Assembly (NCBI RefSeq): GCF_026013525.1
Contig: NZ_JAPDRA010000002.1
Span: 248,001 to 312,000 of the forward strand
Direction of reading: 5' to 3'
From: Sphingomonas canadensis
GTDB lineage: Bacteria; Pseudomonadota; Alphaproteobacteria; Sphingomonadales; Sphingomonadaceae
DNA length: 64,000 bases
A program made the position numbers and the translations under genes. Below are positions 18,032-29,952 of the stretch, piece after piece (positions within the stretch are counted from its first letter, which is position 1; each line of letters opens with the position of its first letter). The notes under the pieces were generated by a model. It did no database searches, was not told the DNA's origin, and was given only the letters and a program-made list of their open reading frames with translations.

Positions 18032-19585
18032 CTATCGTGCGACCATCACCTCGAGCAGCGACGGACCGGTCCGCGCGAACAGCGCGACGAGCGCCTCGTC
18101 GAGCCCGGCGGGATCGGAAACGCGCGCCGCGGGCAGGCCGTGGCCCTGGGCGAGCGCGCAGAAATCGAGGCCCGGCAGCGCCGTCTCCGCTCCCTGGACG
18201 CCGAACTGCTCGCCGAACTGATCGAGAGCGGCATAGCCGCAGTTGTTCACTACGATCACACGCAGATCGAGTGCGTAGCGTGCGGCGGACCACAGCGTCT
18301 GGATCGAATACATCATCGATCCGTCGCCGATCAGCGCCAGCGTGGGCCGCCCGGCCACCGCCAGCCCGGCGGCCGCGGGCAGCGCGAAGCCCAGCCCGCC
18401 GCTGGCGCAGGCGTGGAAGGTATCGCCCGGGCCGACGCGGAAATGGCGATGGAGCGCCGGGCGCGAACTGGGCGCCTCCTCCGCGATGGCGATCCCGTGC
18501 GGGCGCAGCGCCTGGAGCCGCGCGATCAGCAGATCGGAAGTGATCGATCCGCCGGCCGGGGCGGGATAGGAGGGGCGTGGGGCAGGGGGGCCGCGATCCG
18601 GTGCGCGTGTGGCGGTCAGCCGCTCGATCGCGGCCGGGATGTCGCCGGTGATCGCCAGCCCCTGCGGCACGCGCGCCGCGAAATCCGGATCGTCGTCGAT
18701 TAGCACCAGCGCCGCGCCGGGCGGTACCGCCGGGCCAAAGCCCTCGACATGCCAGGTGAAGACCGGCGCGCCGATCACCAGCACCAGGTCGTGGCCCGAA
18801 AGCGCTGCCACGATCGGCTCGCGCGCGGCGGGCAGGAAACCCGCGAACAGCGGGTGGTTCTCGTCGATCGTCTCGCGCGCGGCGAAGGGCGCGGCCCATA
18901 CCGGCGCCTGATGGAGCGAGGCGAGATGCGCCAGAGCGGCCCCCGCGCCGCTGCGCCCCACGCCCGATCCCGCGACGATCACCGGCCGCTCGGCGCGCGC
19001 CAGCATCGCCCCGGCCTCGGTCAGCAGCCCCGGATCGGCGTCCAGCCGGGTGCTCACCCTGCGCGGCGCGAGCAGGGTGGAGGGCCGGTCCCAATCGTCC
19101 ACCGGCACCGATACGAACACCGGCCCGCGCGGCGGCTGCATCGCGACGTGGAAGGCGCGCGCGATCGCCAGCGGCACGTCCTCCGCGCGCGCGGGTTCCA
19201 CCGCCCATTTGACGAAGGGCTGCGGAAACTCCGTCGGCCGCTCGGCGAACAGAAAGGGCTCGAACGGCAGGATCGAACGCGCCTGCTGGCCGGCCACGAT
19301 CACCATCGGCGTGCGATTGCGATAGGCGGTGTGGATGTTGCCCAGCGCGTGGCCGACGCCGGCCGAGCTGTGCAGGTTCAGCAGCGCGGGCAGGCCGGTC
19401 GCCTGCGCATGGCCGTCCGCCATGCCCGCCACCACGCCTTCCTGAAGGCCCAGCACGTAACGGATGCTCGGGGGCATGTCGCGGAACATCGGCAGCTCGG
19501 TCGAGCCCGGGTTGCCGAAGATGGTGTCGATCCCCTGATCCGCCAGAAAGGCGTAGACCGCGTCGCGGACGGTGATCGTGCCCAT
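18032..19585 (-). CDS. Thiamine-diphosphate arylformate decarboxylase (benzoylformate decarboxylase-like)
   Basis: This 517-residue ThDP enzyme closely follows benzoylformate decarboxylase of Pseudomonas putida. Its catalytic residues are conserved: Ser28 in GNPGSTELP, Glu49 in GLQEG, His72 in NLHSSAG and a histidine in VIGAPVFTWH near residue 280. The GDGSMMYS...NN cofactor motif lies in the C-terminal third. The family decarboxylates aryl-2-oxoacids to aldehydes. The ATG at 19585 lies two bases after the ligI stop, so it belongs to the ligK-ligU-ligI operon; a TTG at 19591 is a poorer alternative. A hydroxylated or methoxylated phenylglyoxylate such as vanilloylformate would link it to protocatechuate, but that is inference. 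Confidence 0.8.
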   Translation of the reverse strand: MGTITVRDAVYAFLADQGIDTIFGNPGSTELPMFRDMPPSIRYVLGLQEGVVAGMADGHAQATGLPALLNLHSSAGVGHALGNIHTAYRNRTPMVIVAGQQARSILPFEPFLFAERPTEFPQPFVKWAVEPARAEDVPLAIARAFHVAMQPPRGPVFVSVPVDDWDRPSTLLAPRRVSTRLDADPGLLTEAGAMLARAERPVIVAGSGVGRSGAGAALAHLASLHQAPVWAAPFAARETIDENHPLFAGFLPAAREPIVAALSGHDLVLVIGAPVFTWHVEGFGPAVPPGAALVLIDDDPDFAARVPQGLAITGDIPAAIERLTATRAPDRGPPAPRPSYPAPAGGSITSDLLIARLQALRPHGIAIAEEAPSSRPALHRHFRVGPGDTFHACASGGLGFALPAAAGLAVAGRPTLALIGDGSMMYSIQTLWSAARYALDLRVIVVNNCGYAALDQFGEQFGVQGAETALPGLDFCALAQGHGLPAARVSDPAGLDEALVALFARTGPSLLEVMVAR

Positions 19586-19587
19586 CG

Positions 19588-21513
<1,926 letters not shown>

Positions 21514-21521
<8 letters not shown>

Positions 21522-22188
21522 ATTTGAGACCCAGCTTGGCGAGCGGCTCGCGGAAGCCATAGATGTCCATGCCGGCTTCTCCCTTCAGGAAGCGGGCGCG
21601 CTTCTCGGCCTCGTTCGCCTCGCGCGCCTGGGCCTTCTTCAGCACCTCGGGCGCCGCGTCGCGCTTCACCACGCACAGGCCGTCGTCGTCGGCGACGATC
21701 ACGTCGCCCGGCTCGATCGCCTGGTTGGCGCACACGATCGGCAGGTTGACGTCGCCCAGCGTGCCCTTGATCGTGCCCTGGGCGAACACGCTCTTGGACC
21801 AGACGGGGAAGCCCATCTCCTTCAGGTCGCGCACGTCGCGCACGCCCGCCTCGATCACCAGGCCGCGGCAGCCGCGCACCATCGCCTGGGTCGCCAGCAG
21901 GTCGCCGAAATAGCCGTCGTCGCACGGGCTGGTGGGGGCCAGCACCAGGATGTCGCCGGGCTGCACCAGTTCCATCGCGACATGCACCATCCAGTTGTCG
22001 CCCGGGGGCGCCGAGATGGTGATCGCCGATCCCGCCACGCGCGCGCCGGGCCAGATCGGGCGCATATAGGGCGCCAGCAGGCCGATCCGCCCCTGCGCCT
22101 CATGCACCGTCGCCACGCCACAGGCGGCGAGCCCGTCGATCACCTCGGGCGCCGCGCGCGCAATGTTCCGAACCACACGACCCGCCAT
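21514..22188 (-). CDS. ligK: 4-Carboxy-4-hydroxy-2-oxoadipate aldolase
   Basis: This 224-residue RraA-fold class II aldolase catalyses the last step of the 4,5-cleavage pathway, splitting 4-carboxy-4-hydroxy-2-oxoadipate to pyruvate and oxaloacetate; the family can also decarboxylate oxaloacetate. The metal/substrate motif G-X20-R-D-X2-D is visible as AGVRDVRD near residue 120. The length matches SYK-6 LigK. It is the first gene of the minus-strand operon ligK-ligU-ligI-decarboxylase, and its ATG is preceded by AGGAGG. Its promoter lies in the 223 bp divergent region shared with the DUF1932-ligJABC operon. Confidence 0.93.
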
Positions 22189-22256
22189 ATTGTCCTCCTG
22201 CGGAAAAAGCGCCGGGGAGATAGCCGACCGTTGCGGCGAAGCTCCAATCCGAAATT

Positions 22257-22309
22257 GGGCATGCCCATAAGCTTATACGATGTTTATGGCAAAGTGGCCG
22301 GTTTATGGG
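22257..22309. promoter_or_regulatory. Operator cluster in the divergent lig promoter region
   Basis: Two perfect 10-bp palindromes abut: GGGCATGCCC (22257-22266) and ATAAGCTTAT (22267-22276). CCATAA (22265-22270) and TTATGG (22284-22289) form a 6-N13-6 inverted repeat, and GTTTATGG recurs at 22282 and 22301. The spacing of the inverted repeat suits a LysR-type binding site. A LysR protein, LigR, regulates lig genes in SYK-6. The dual-HTH LysR at 15.4 kb is a local candidate, but the link is inference. Confidence 0.6.
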
Positions 22310-22411
22310 GTGTTATCCGCACACTCGCCGTTCTGGAATTCGTAAAATTCAATATGGCGGTCGCGAATTGGATTGGCGGGCGCCGGGGCGGCTGGCCTAA
22401 GCATCCGCGCG

Positions 22412-23271
22412 ATGGTGGCAATCGCGTTCATCGGTTTCGGCGAGGCCGGGCAGGCGTTTTCGGGCGGCGCGCCCGCGCGCGGCTATGACCATAAGACAGA
22501 CGTGCCCGCGCTGCGCGAAGCCAAGCTGGCGGAGTTCGCCGCGGCGGGCGTGCAGGCATGCGGCAGCGCGGCCGAGGCGCTTGCCGGTGCCGGGGCCGTG
22601 ATCTGCGTGGTCACCGCCGATCAGGCGCTGGAGGCTGCGCGGAGCTGCGCGCCGCTGCTGGCGCCGGGCGCGCTGTGGTTCGACATGAACAGCGTGGCGC
22701 CCGAGACGAAGCGTGCCGCCGCCGCCGCGATCGATGCGGCGGGCGGGTGCTATGTGGACACGGCGGTCCTCTCCCCGGTCAATCCGCGCAGGCTGGCGGC
22801 GCCGCTGCTGCTGAGCGGCCCCCATGCCGCTGCGGGCGAGGCCGCGCTGAAGGCGGCGGGCTTCACCGGAACGCGCGTGGTGGAAGGGCCGGTGGGCGCC
22901 GCATCGGCGATCAAGATGGTGCGTTCGGTGATGGTGAAGGGCATGGAGGCGCTGGCCGCCGAATGCGCCATCGCGGCCGCGCGCGCGGGCGTGACCGATG
23001 CGGTGATGGGATCGCTGGGCGGCAGCTTCCCGGGCATCGATTGGCCGGCGCGGACCGATTACTGCCTCGATCGCATGATGGTCCACGGGCTGCGCCGCGC
23101 GGCCGAGATGGAGGAAGTGGTCAAGACGCTGGAGGCGCTGGGCGTCGAGCCGGTGATGACCCGCGGCACCGTGATGTGGCAGCGCGCGATCGGCGAGCGC
23201 GGGCTGGCCCCGGAGCCGGGCCTGGCGGCCAAGGTCGCCGCGATCGATTCGAACGACAAGGAGCAGGCTGC

Positions 23272-23275
<4 letters not shown>
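22412..23275 (+). CDS. NAD-binding 6-phosphogluconate dehydrogenase-like protein, DUF1932
   Basis: This 287-residue protein has an N-terminal Rossmann domain with GFGEAGQAF at residues 8-16, a beta-hydroxyacid dehydrogenase-like middle, and a C-terminal helical DUF1932-type domain with the conserved lysine segment GAASAIKMVRSVMVKGMEAL. It is the first gene of the plus-strand operon, and its stop overlaps the ligJ start (ATGA), so it is co-translated with the pathway genes. It is probably an oxidoreductase acting on a pathway acid or a related side substrate. It is not among the enzymes needed for the known pathway. The ATG at 22412 has a weak ribosome-binding site; an in-frame TTG lies at 22373. 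Confidence 0.8.
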
Positions 23276-25552
<2,277 letters not shown>

Positions 25553-25562
25553 ACCGACACCG

Positions 25563-25585
25563 GCCCCTCTCCCGCGGGGAGGGGC
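25563..25585. repeat. Short GC-rich intergenic hairpin between ligB and ligC
   Basis: GCCCCTC (25563-25569) pairs with GAGGGGC (25579-25585), with a further CCC/GGG inside. The same C-rich/G-rich theme appears between ferA and ferB and between fdsA and fdsB, so it looks like a small dispersed intergenic element. It could attenuate or process the lig mRNA. Confidence 0.45.
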
Positions 25586-25606
25586 TCCAGAAGTGACAAG
25601 GAGCCC

Positions 25607-26551
25607 ATGATGAAGATCGCGCTCGCCGGTGCCGGCGCCTTTGGCGAGAAGCACCTCGACGGACTGAAGAATATCGACGGCGTCGAGGTGGTCTCGGTCG
25701 TCGGAAGGCGGCTGGAGCCGACCCAGGCCGTCGCCGCCAAATACGGCATCCCGCACGCCACCACCGAACTGTCCGAGGCGCTGGAGCAGCCGGGCCTGGA
25801 CGCGGTGATCCTGTGTACCCCCACCCAGATGCACGCCGCCCAGGCGATCCAGTGCATGGACGCGGGCAAGCATGTGCAGGTGGAGATCCCGCTGTGCGAC
25901 AGCCTGGCCGATGGCGAGGCTGTGCTGAAGAAGAGCCAGGAGACCGGGCTGGTCTGCATGGCCGGCCACACGCGGCGCTTCAATCCCAGCCACCAGTATA
26001 TCCACGACAAGATCGTGGCGGGCGACATCGCCGTGCAGCAGATGGACGTCCAGACCTATTTCTTCCGCCGCAAGAACATGAACGCCAAGGGCGAGCCGCG
26101 TTCGTGGACCGATCACCTGCTGTGGCACCATGCGGCGCATACGGTGGACCTGTTCGCCTATCAGGCCGGGCCGATCGTGGCGGCCAACGCGGTGCAGGGG
26201 CCGATCCATCCGGAGCTGGGCATCGCGATGGACATGTCCATCCAGCTCAAGGCGGAGAGCGGCGCCATCTGCACGCTGTCGCTGAGCTTCAACAACGATG
26301 GGCCGCTGGGCACCTTCTTCCGCTATATCTGCGACAACGGCACCTGGATCGCGCGCTATGACGATTTGGTGACCGGCAAGGAGGAGCCAGTCGACCTTTC
26401 GCGCGTTGCCGTCTCCAACAACGGCATCGAGCTGCAGGATCGTGAGTTCATCGCCGCCATCCGCGAAGGGCGCGAGCCCAATTCGTCGGTGGCCCAGGTG
26501 ATGCCCTGCTACCGCATCCTCGACGCGCTGGAGAAACAGTTGGAGGGGTAA
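25607..26551 (+). CDS. ligC: 4-Carboxy-2-hydroxymuconate-6-semialdehyde dehydrogenase
   Basis: This 314-residue member of the Gfo/Idh/MocA family oxidises the LigAB product (as its cyclic hemiacetal) to 2-pyrone-4,6-dicarboxylate with NADP+. The Rossmann motif GAGAFGEKH is at residues 8-16, followed by VVGRRLEPTQ, LCTPTQMHA, the conserved EIPLCDS segment (usually EKP), and the C-terminal substrate domain with HTRRFNPSHQY and WHHAAHTVDLF. The match to SYK-6 LigC is full length. It closes the plus-strand lig set. Its product is the substrate of LigI on the divergent operon. Confidence 0.94.
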   Translation: MMKIALAGAGAFGEKHLDGLKNIDGVEVVSVVGRRLEPTQAVAAKYGIPHATTELSEALEQPGLDAVILCTPTQMHAAQAIQCMDAGKHVQVEIPLCDSLADGEAVLKKSQETGLVCMAGHTRRFNPSHQYIHDKIVAGDIAVQQMDVQTYFFRRKNMNAKGEPRSWTDHLLWHHAAHTVDLFAYQAGPIVAANAVQGPIHPELGIAMDMSIQLKAESGAICTLSLSFNNDGPLGTFFRYICDNGTWIARYDDLVTGKEEPVDLSRVAVSNNGIELQDREFIAAIREGREPNSSVAQVMPCYRILDALEKQLEG

Positions 26552-26554
26552 GGG

Positions 26555-26947
26555 ATGGCGGATCGCGCCGCGCTGATGCGGGAGTTGGACTTGCTCGAGA
26601 AGGTGCAGGCCGATCTCGCGGCGATAGCGGGCCGTGCGGACGACGACCGCCGGCACGATCTGATACGGCTGCGCAAGGCGCTGTCGGATCAGATCTCCGC
26701 CGTCGGGCGTGAGGCGGACCAGTTTTTCAGCGGCCTGGGCGATGCCGATTTCGTGCGCGATTTCCGCAACCGCTTCTCCCAGATGCGCTCGGCCGCGGCG
26801 CTCCATCAGGCGCGGTGGCCCGCCGTCCGGCTCGGCGAATATGTCGAGGAATATCGCGAGTCCGCGCGGGTGGTGCGGGAGACCAACCGCGCCTTTATCG
26901 CCTGGGCGCGATCGGCACTTTCCGCGCTTGTACTCGACCGGCGCTGA
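26555..26947 (+). CDS. Hypothetical helical protein after ligC
   Basis: This 130-residue protein starts three bases after the ligC stop, so it is probably translated from the lig mRNA. It is rich in charged and alanine residues and looks almost wholly alpha-helical, with possible coiled-coil stretches at 1-60 and 85-125. There is no signal peptide, metal motif or cysteine. I do not recognise the family. Codon use is like its neighbours, and tight spacing makes it a credible gene. It could be an accessory or assembly factor for a pathway enzyme, but there is no direct evidence. Confidence 0.6.
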   Translation: MADRAALMRELDLLEKVQADLAAIAGRADDDRRHDLIRLRKALSDQISAVGREADQFFSGLGDADFVRDFRNRFSQMRSAAALHQARWPAVRLGEYVEEYRESARVVRETNRAFIAWARSALSALVLDRR

Positions 26948-26994
26948 CGTCAGGGAAGGCGTCGTCCGCCCCAACGGTTTCCAGGAGTATGACC

Positions 26995-27999
26995 ATGCTG
27001 CCCACCCGCACGATCGGCCCCTTCACCGTGTCCGCGATCGGGCTGGGGTGCATGAACCTGAGCCACGCCTATGACGTGGCGCCCTCCGCCGAGGACGGTG
27101 CGCGGCTGCTGAACCACGCGCTCGACAGCGGGGTGACGCTGCTCGACACCGCTGCGCTCTATGGCAGCGGCAACAACGAACGGCTGCTGGCCCAGGCGGT
27201 GATGCACCGGCGCGGCGAATTCACGCTGGCCAGCAAGTGCGTGCTCGACCTGATCGACGGCCAGCGCGTGCTGGACGGCCGGCCGGAGACGATCTCCGCC
27301 TCGCTCGATCGCTCGCTCCAGCGGCTGGGGACCGATCACATCGACCTCTATTACATGCACCGGCTGGACCGGAAGGTGCCGATCGAGGATTCGATGGGCG
27401 CGCTGGTGCGGGCGAAGGAGGCGGGCAAGATCGGCGCGATCGGCCTTTCGGAGATGGGCGCGGCCAGCATCCGGCGCGCGCATGCCGTGCATCCGGTGGC
27501 GGCGGTGCAGAACGAATATTCGCCCACCTCGCGCAACGTGGAAATCGCGGTGATGGACGCCTGCCGCGAGTTGGGGATCGCGCTGGTCGCCTTCTCGCCG
27601 CTGGCGCGCGGGCTGCTGGCGGGTTCGGTGCGCAGCGACGATTACCGGGACGGCGACATCCGCAAGGCGATGCCGCGCTTCAACGGCGCGAATCTGGCGC
27701 ACAATCTGAACGCCGTGGACCGGTTCGTCGCGCTGGCGGGAGAGACCGGATGTACGCCGGCGCAGCTCGTGCTCGCCTGGGTGTTGTCGCGCGGGCCGAA
27801 TGTCGTGCCGATCCCCGGCACGCGCAGCATCGCCCATCTGGACGACGATCTGGGCGCGCTGAAGGTGACGATCACGCCAGAGCTGACTGCCGCGATCGAC
27901 GCGATCTTCGCCCCCGGCGCGATCCGCGGTGCGCGCTATCCGGCACTCCAGCAGACGCAGATCGATACCGAGACCTTCCCGGACGAGGAACTGGCCTGA
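26995..27999 (+). CDS. Aldo/keto reductase
   Basis: This 334-residue TIM-barrel protein belongs to the aldo/keto reductases, which reduce carbonyls with NADPH in the cytoplasm. The catalytic tetrad can be seen: Asp in LLDTAALYG, the Tyr in ALYG, Lys in LASKC and His in LYYMHRLD. The NADPH-binding end has PIPGTRSIAHLDDDL. The ATG at 26995 has AGGAG seven bases upstream; a second ATG six bases earlier is too close to that site. It follows the lig genes on the same strand by 47 bp. It may reduce an aromatic aldehyde or ketone, but the substrate is not known. Confidence 0.87.
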   Translation: MLPTRTIGPFTVSAIGLGCMNLSHAYDVAPSAEDGARLLNHALDSGVTLLDTAALYGSGNNERLLAQAVMHRRGEFTLASKCVLDLIDGQRVLDGRPETISASLDRSLQRLGTDHIDLYYMHRLDRKVPIEDSMGALVRAKEAGKIGAIGLSEMGAASIRRAHAVHPVAAVQNEYSPTSRNVEIAVMDACRELGIALVAFSPLARGLLAGSVRSDDYRDGDIRKAMPRFNGANLAHNLNAVDRFVALAGETGCTPAQLVLAWVLSRGPNVVPIPGTRSIAHLDDDLGALKVTITPELTAAIDAIFAPGAIRGARYPALQQTQIDTETFPDEELA

Positions 28000-28016
28000 G
28001 CCGCACGGCGGTTGGC

Positions 28017-28733
28017 CTATTGCGCCACCGTCTCCGCAATCTGCAGCAGCGCGTCGGCAAGGGCATCCGGCGCCGACAGGAACGGGCTGTGATCCGCCTC
28101 CAGCGAACGCACGCTGGCGCAGGGCTGCATCGCCTGCATCGCGCGCTGGTCGGCGATCGGGATCGTGCGGTCGTGCAGGCATTCGATATAGTGGCGCGGA
28201 ACGCTGCCGTAGCGCTCCGGTGTAAGCATCAGCGGCGTGCCGCGTGGGCCGTTCGGCTCGCCCGCCAGCCGCGTCATGGCGTCTGCGGCGGCATCGGGCG
28301 GGCTTAGCTGGGCGAACACCGGGATCGCGTGGGCGGTGTCGATCGTGCTGTAGCCGGGGCCGGGGCGAATGATCGCGTCGAACGCCGGATTGGGTACCTG
28401 CCGCGCCTTCCAGTCGGCGCGCGACATGCCCGGCGGGATCAGCATCGCGCAGATGTAGACGCTCGCGTCGATCGCCTCCGGCGTCGTCTCGGCGGCCTGG
28501 CTGACGACGATGCCGCCGCGGCTGTGGCCGCACAGGATCACCTTGCCCGGCCGCGCGGCGCGGCACAGCGCGGCGGCGAAATCGCCCCACTGCGCCAGCG
28601 TCGGCGCGGCGGTGCCCATGCCGGGCAGGTCGGGGGCGACGAGTGCGTGGCCGGCGCCCTCGATCCGCGCGCGCAGCGGCTCGAAGCTCCAGCCGCCGTG
28701 CCAGGCGCCGTGGATCATCACGAAAGTGGTCAT
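28017..28733 (-). CDS. Alpha/beta hydrolase, methylesterase-like
   Basis: This 238-residue alpha/beta hydrolase has VMIHGAWHGGWSF near the N terminus, the nucleophile elbow GHSRGG (Ser near residue 70), a plausible acid in CLHDRTIP, and the catalytic His in EADHSPFLS. This compact form resembles the salicylate-methylesterase and hydroxynitrile-lyase group. It could hydrolyse methyl esters of aromatic acids, which would suit the ferulate and protocatechuate context. It lies 78 bp downstream of the quinone oxidoreductase-like gene on the same strand, so the two may be co-transcribed. Confidence 0.8.
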   Translation of the reverse strand: MTTFVMIHGAWHGGWSFEPLRARIEGAGHALVAPDLPGMGTAAPTLAQWGDFAAALCRAARPGKVILCGHSRGGIVVSQAAETTPEAIDASVYICAMLIPPGMSRADWKARQVPNPAFDAIIRPGPGYSTIDTAHAIPVFAQLSPPDAAADAMTRLAGEPNGPRGTPLMLTPERYGSVPRHYIECLHDRTIPIADQRAMQAMQPCASVRSLEADHSPFLSAPDALADALLQIAETVAQ

Positions 28734-28811
28734 GCGCCGCCCGCTAGCATCCGGGCCGGTTTCATATCCATCCGCAATGCCTCCAATTGCCCTGCCGGCG
28801 TGTCCGCCGGT

Positions 28812-29822
28812 TCAAACCGTGATCACCGTCTTGCCGAACAGGTCCGGCGATATCGCATGGCGATAGGCTTCCTTCGCCGCATCGAAGGCGAAGGTGGCGC
28901 CGATCACCGGCTTGATCCCGTTGACGTCGATCGCGCGGTTCAGCGCCGCGGCCATCGCCCCCGATCCGACGAAGATGCCGCGGATGCTGGCGCCCTTCAT
29001 CATCAGCCCGTGCGGCTGGGTGTCGCCGCGCGTCATCACGCCGATCAGTGCCACCTCGCCGCCGAAGCCGACCGCCGCGATCGACTGGTTGATCGTGCCG
29101 GTGCCGCCCACCTCCACGACATGATCGATGCCGCCGCCAGCGATCCGCGCGGCCTCTGCGCCCCATTCGGGGATCGCCTTGTAGTTGATCGTGGCGTCCG
29201 CCCCCATCGCCCGGGCGCGCTCCAGCTTGGCGTCCGATCCCGATGTGGCGATGACGAAGGCGCCCGCCGCCTTGGCGATCTGGAGCGCGAGCATCGAAAC
29301 GCCGCCCGTGCCGAGTACCAGCACGCTGCGGCCCGGCCCCACATGCTTCGGCCCCTCCATCAGCGCATGCCAGGCGGTGACGCCCGCGCAGGGCAGGGTG
29401 GCGGCCTGATCGAAGCTGAGCGAGGCGGCGATATGCGTCACGCCGCGTTCGGGCAGCAGGACATATTCGGCCAGCATGCCATGCGCCGGCGGCGCGCCGA
29501 GCGCGGGGCCGGCGGCCGGATTGGGCGGCCCTTCCAGCCAGTTCTGGAAGAACAGCCCGGCGACGCGGTCCCCCGCCTTGAAGCGGGTGACGCCGGGGCC
29601 GGTGGACACCACCTCGCCCGCGCCATCGGACAGCGGGATCAGGTCCTGCTGGATCACGCCGCCGAAATAGTTGCCGGTCACCACCGCCTGGTCGCGATAG
29701 TTGAGCGAGCAGGCGCGCACCCGGATCAACACTTCGCCGGCGCCGGGAATAGGGGTGGGAAGCTCGACCAGATGCAGGTCGTCGAGCGACTTCGCGCCCT
29801 TGCCGAGCTGCCACGCCTTCAT
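28812..29822 (-). CDS. NAD(P)-dependent medium-chain alcohol dehydrogenase, quinone oxidoreductase-like
   Basis: This 336-residue medium-chain dehydrogenase has a GroES-like N-terminal domain and a Rossmann domain with VLGTGGVSMLALQIAK. The usual catalytic-zinc cysteine is replaced (SLNYRDQAV near residue 40) and no four-cysteine structural zinc lobe is visible, so it is probably of the zinc-independent quinone oxidoreductase/enoyl reductase type. The ATG at 29822 has AAGGAGG upstream. A GTATG-N5-CATAC-like dyad lies 46 bp before the start. It is downstream of ferA but separated by 130 bp with this site, so it probably has its own promoter. The substrate is unknown. Confidence 0.83.
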   Translation of the reverse strand: MKAWQLGKGAKSLDDLHLVELPTPIPGAGEVLIRVRACSLNYRDQAVVTGNYFGGVIQQDLIPLSDGAGEVVSTGPGVTRFKAGDRVAGLFFQNWLEGPPNPAAGPALGAPPAHGMLAEYVLLPERGVTHIAASLSFDQAATLPCAGVTAWHALMEGPKHVGPGRSVLVLGTGGVSMLALQIAKAAGAFVIATSGSDAKLERARAMGADATINYKAIPEWGAEAARIAGGGIDHVVEVGGTGTINQSIAAVGFGGEVALIGVMTRGDTQPHGLMMKGASIRGIFVGSGAMAAALNRAIDVNGIKPVIGATFAFDAAKEAYRHAISPDLFGKTVITV

Positions 29823-29868
29823 GCGCTTCCCCTCCTTGTTGCGCCGGAGACTGCGCGCGCGGAAGATT

Positions 29869-29883
29869 GTTTGCAAGTCATAC
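29869..29883. promoter_or_regulatory. Putative operator upstream of the 28.8-29.8 kb dehydrogenase
   Basis: GTTTG (29869-29873), CAAGT spacer and CATAC (29879-29883) match GTATG-N5-CATAC with one mismatch. The plus strand TTGTTTGC-N4-CATAC also matches the minus strand of the desB site over both blocks. Confidence 0.45.
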
Positions 29884-29952
29884 GATCCGGCCGGCGCCAC
29901 GCATTGGGCCGCCGCGGACGATACGCCTCCGCGGCGGCCCCCCGGGATGGGA

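Noticed and set aside
18032..19585. Acetolactate synthase for the ThDP enzyme
   Set aside because: The benzoylformate decarboxylase residues (Ser28, His72 and the WH near 280) are present and the operon context is aromatic catabolism.
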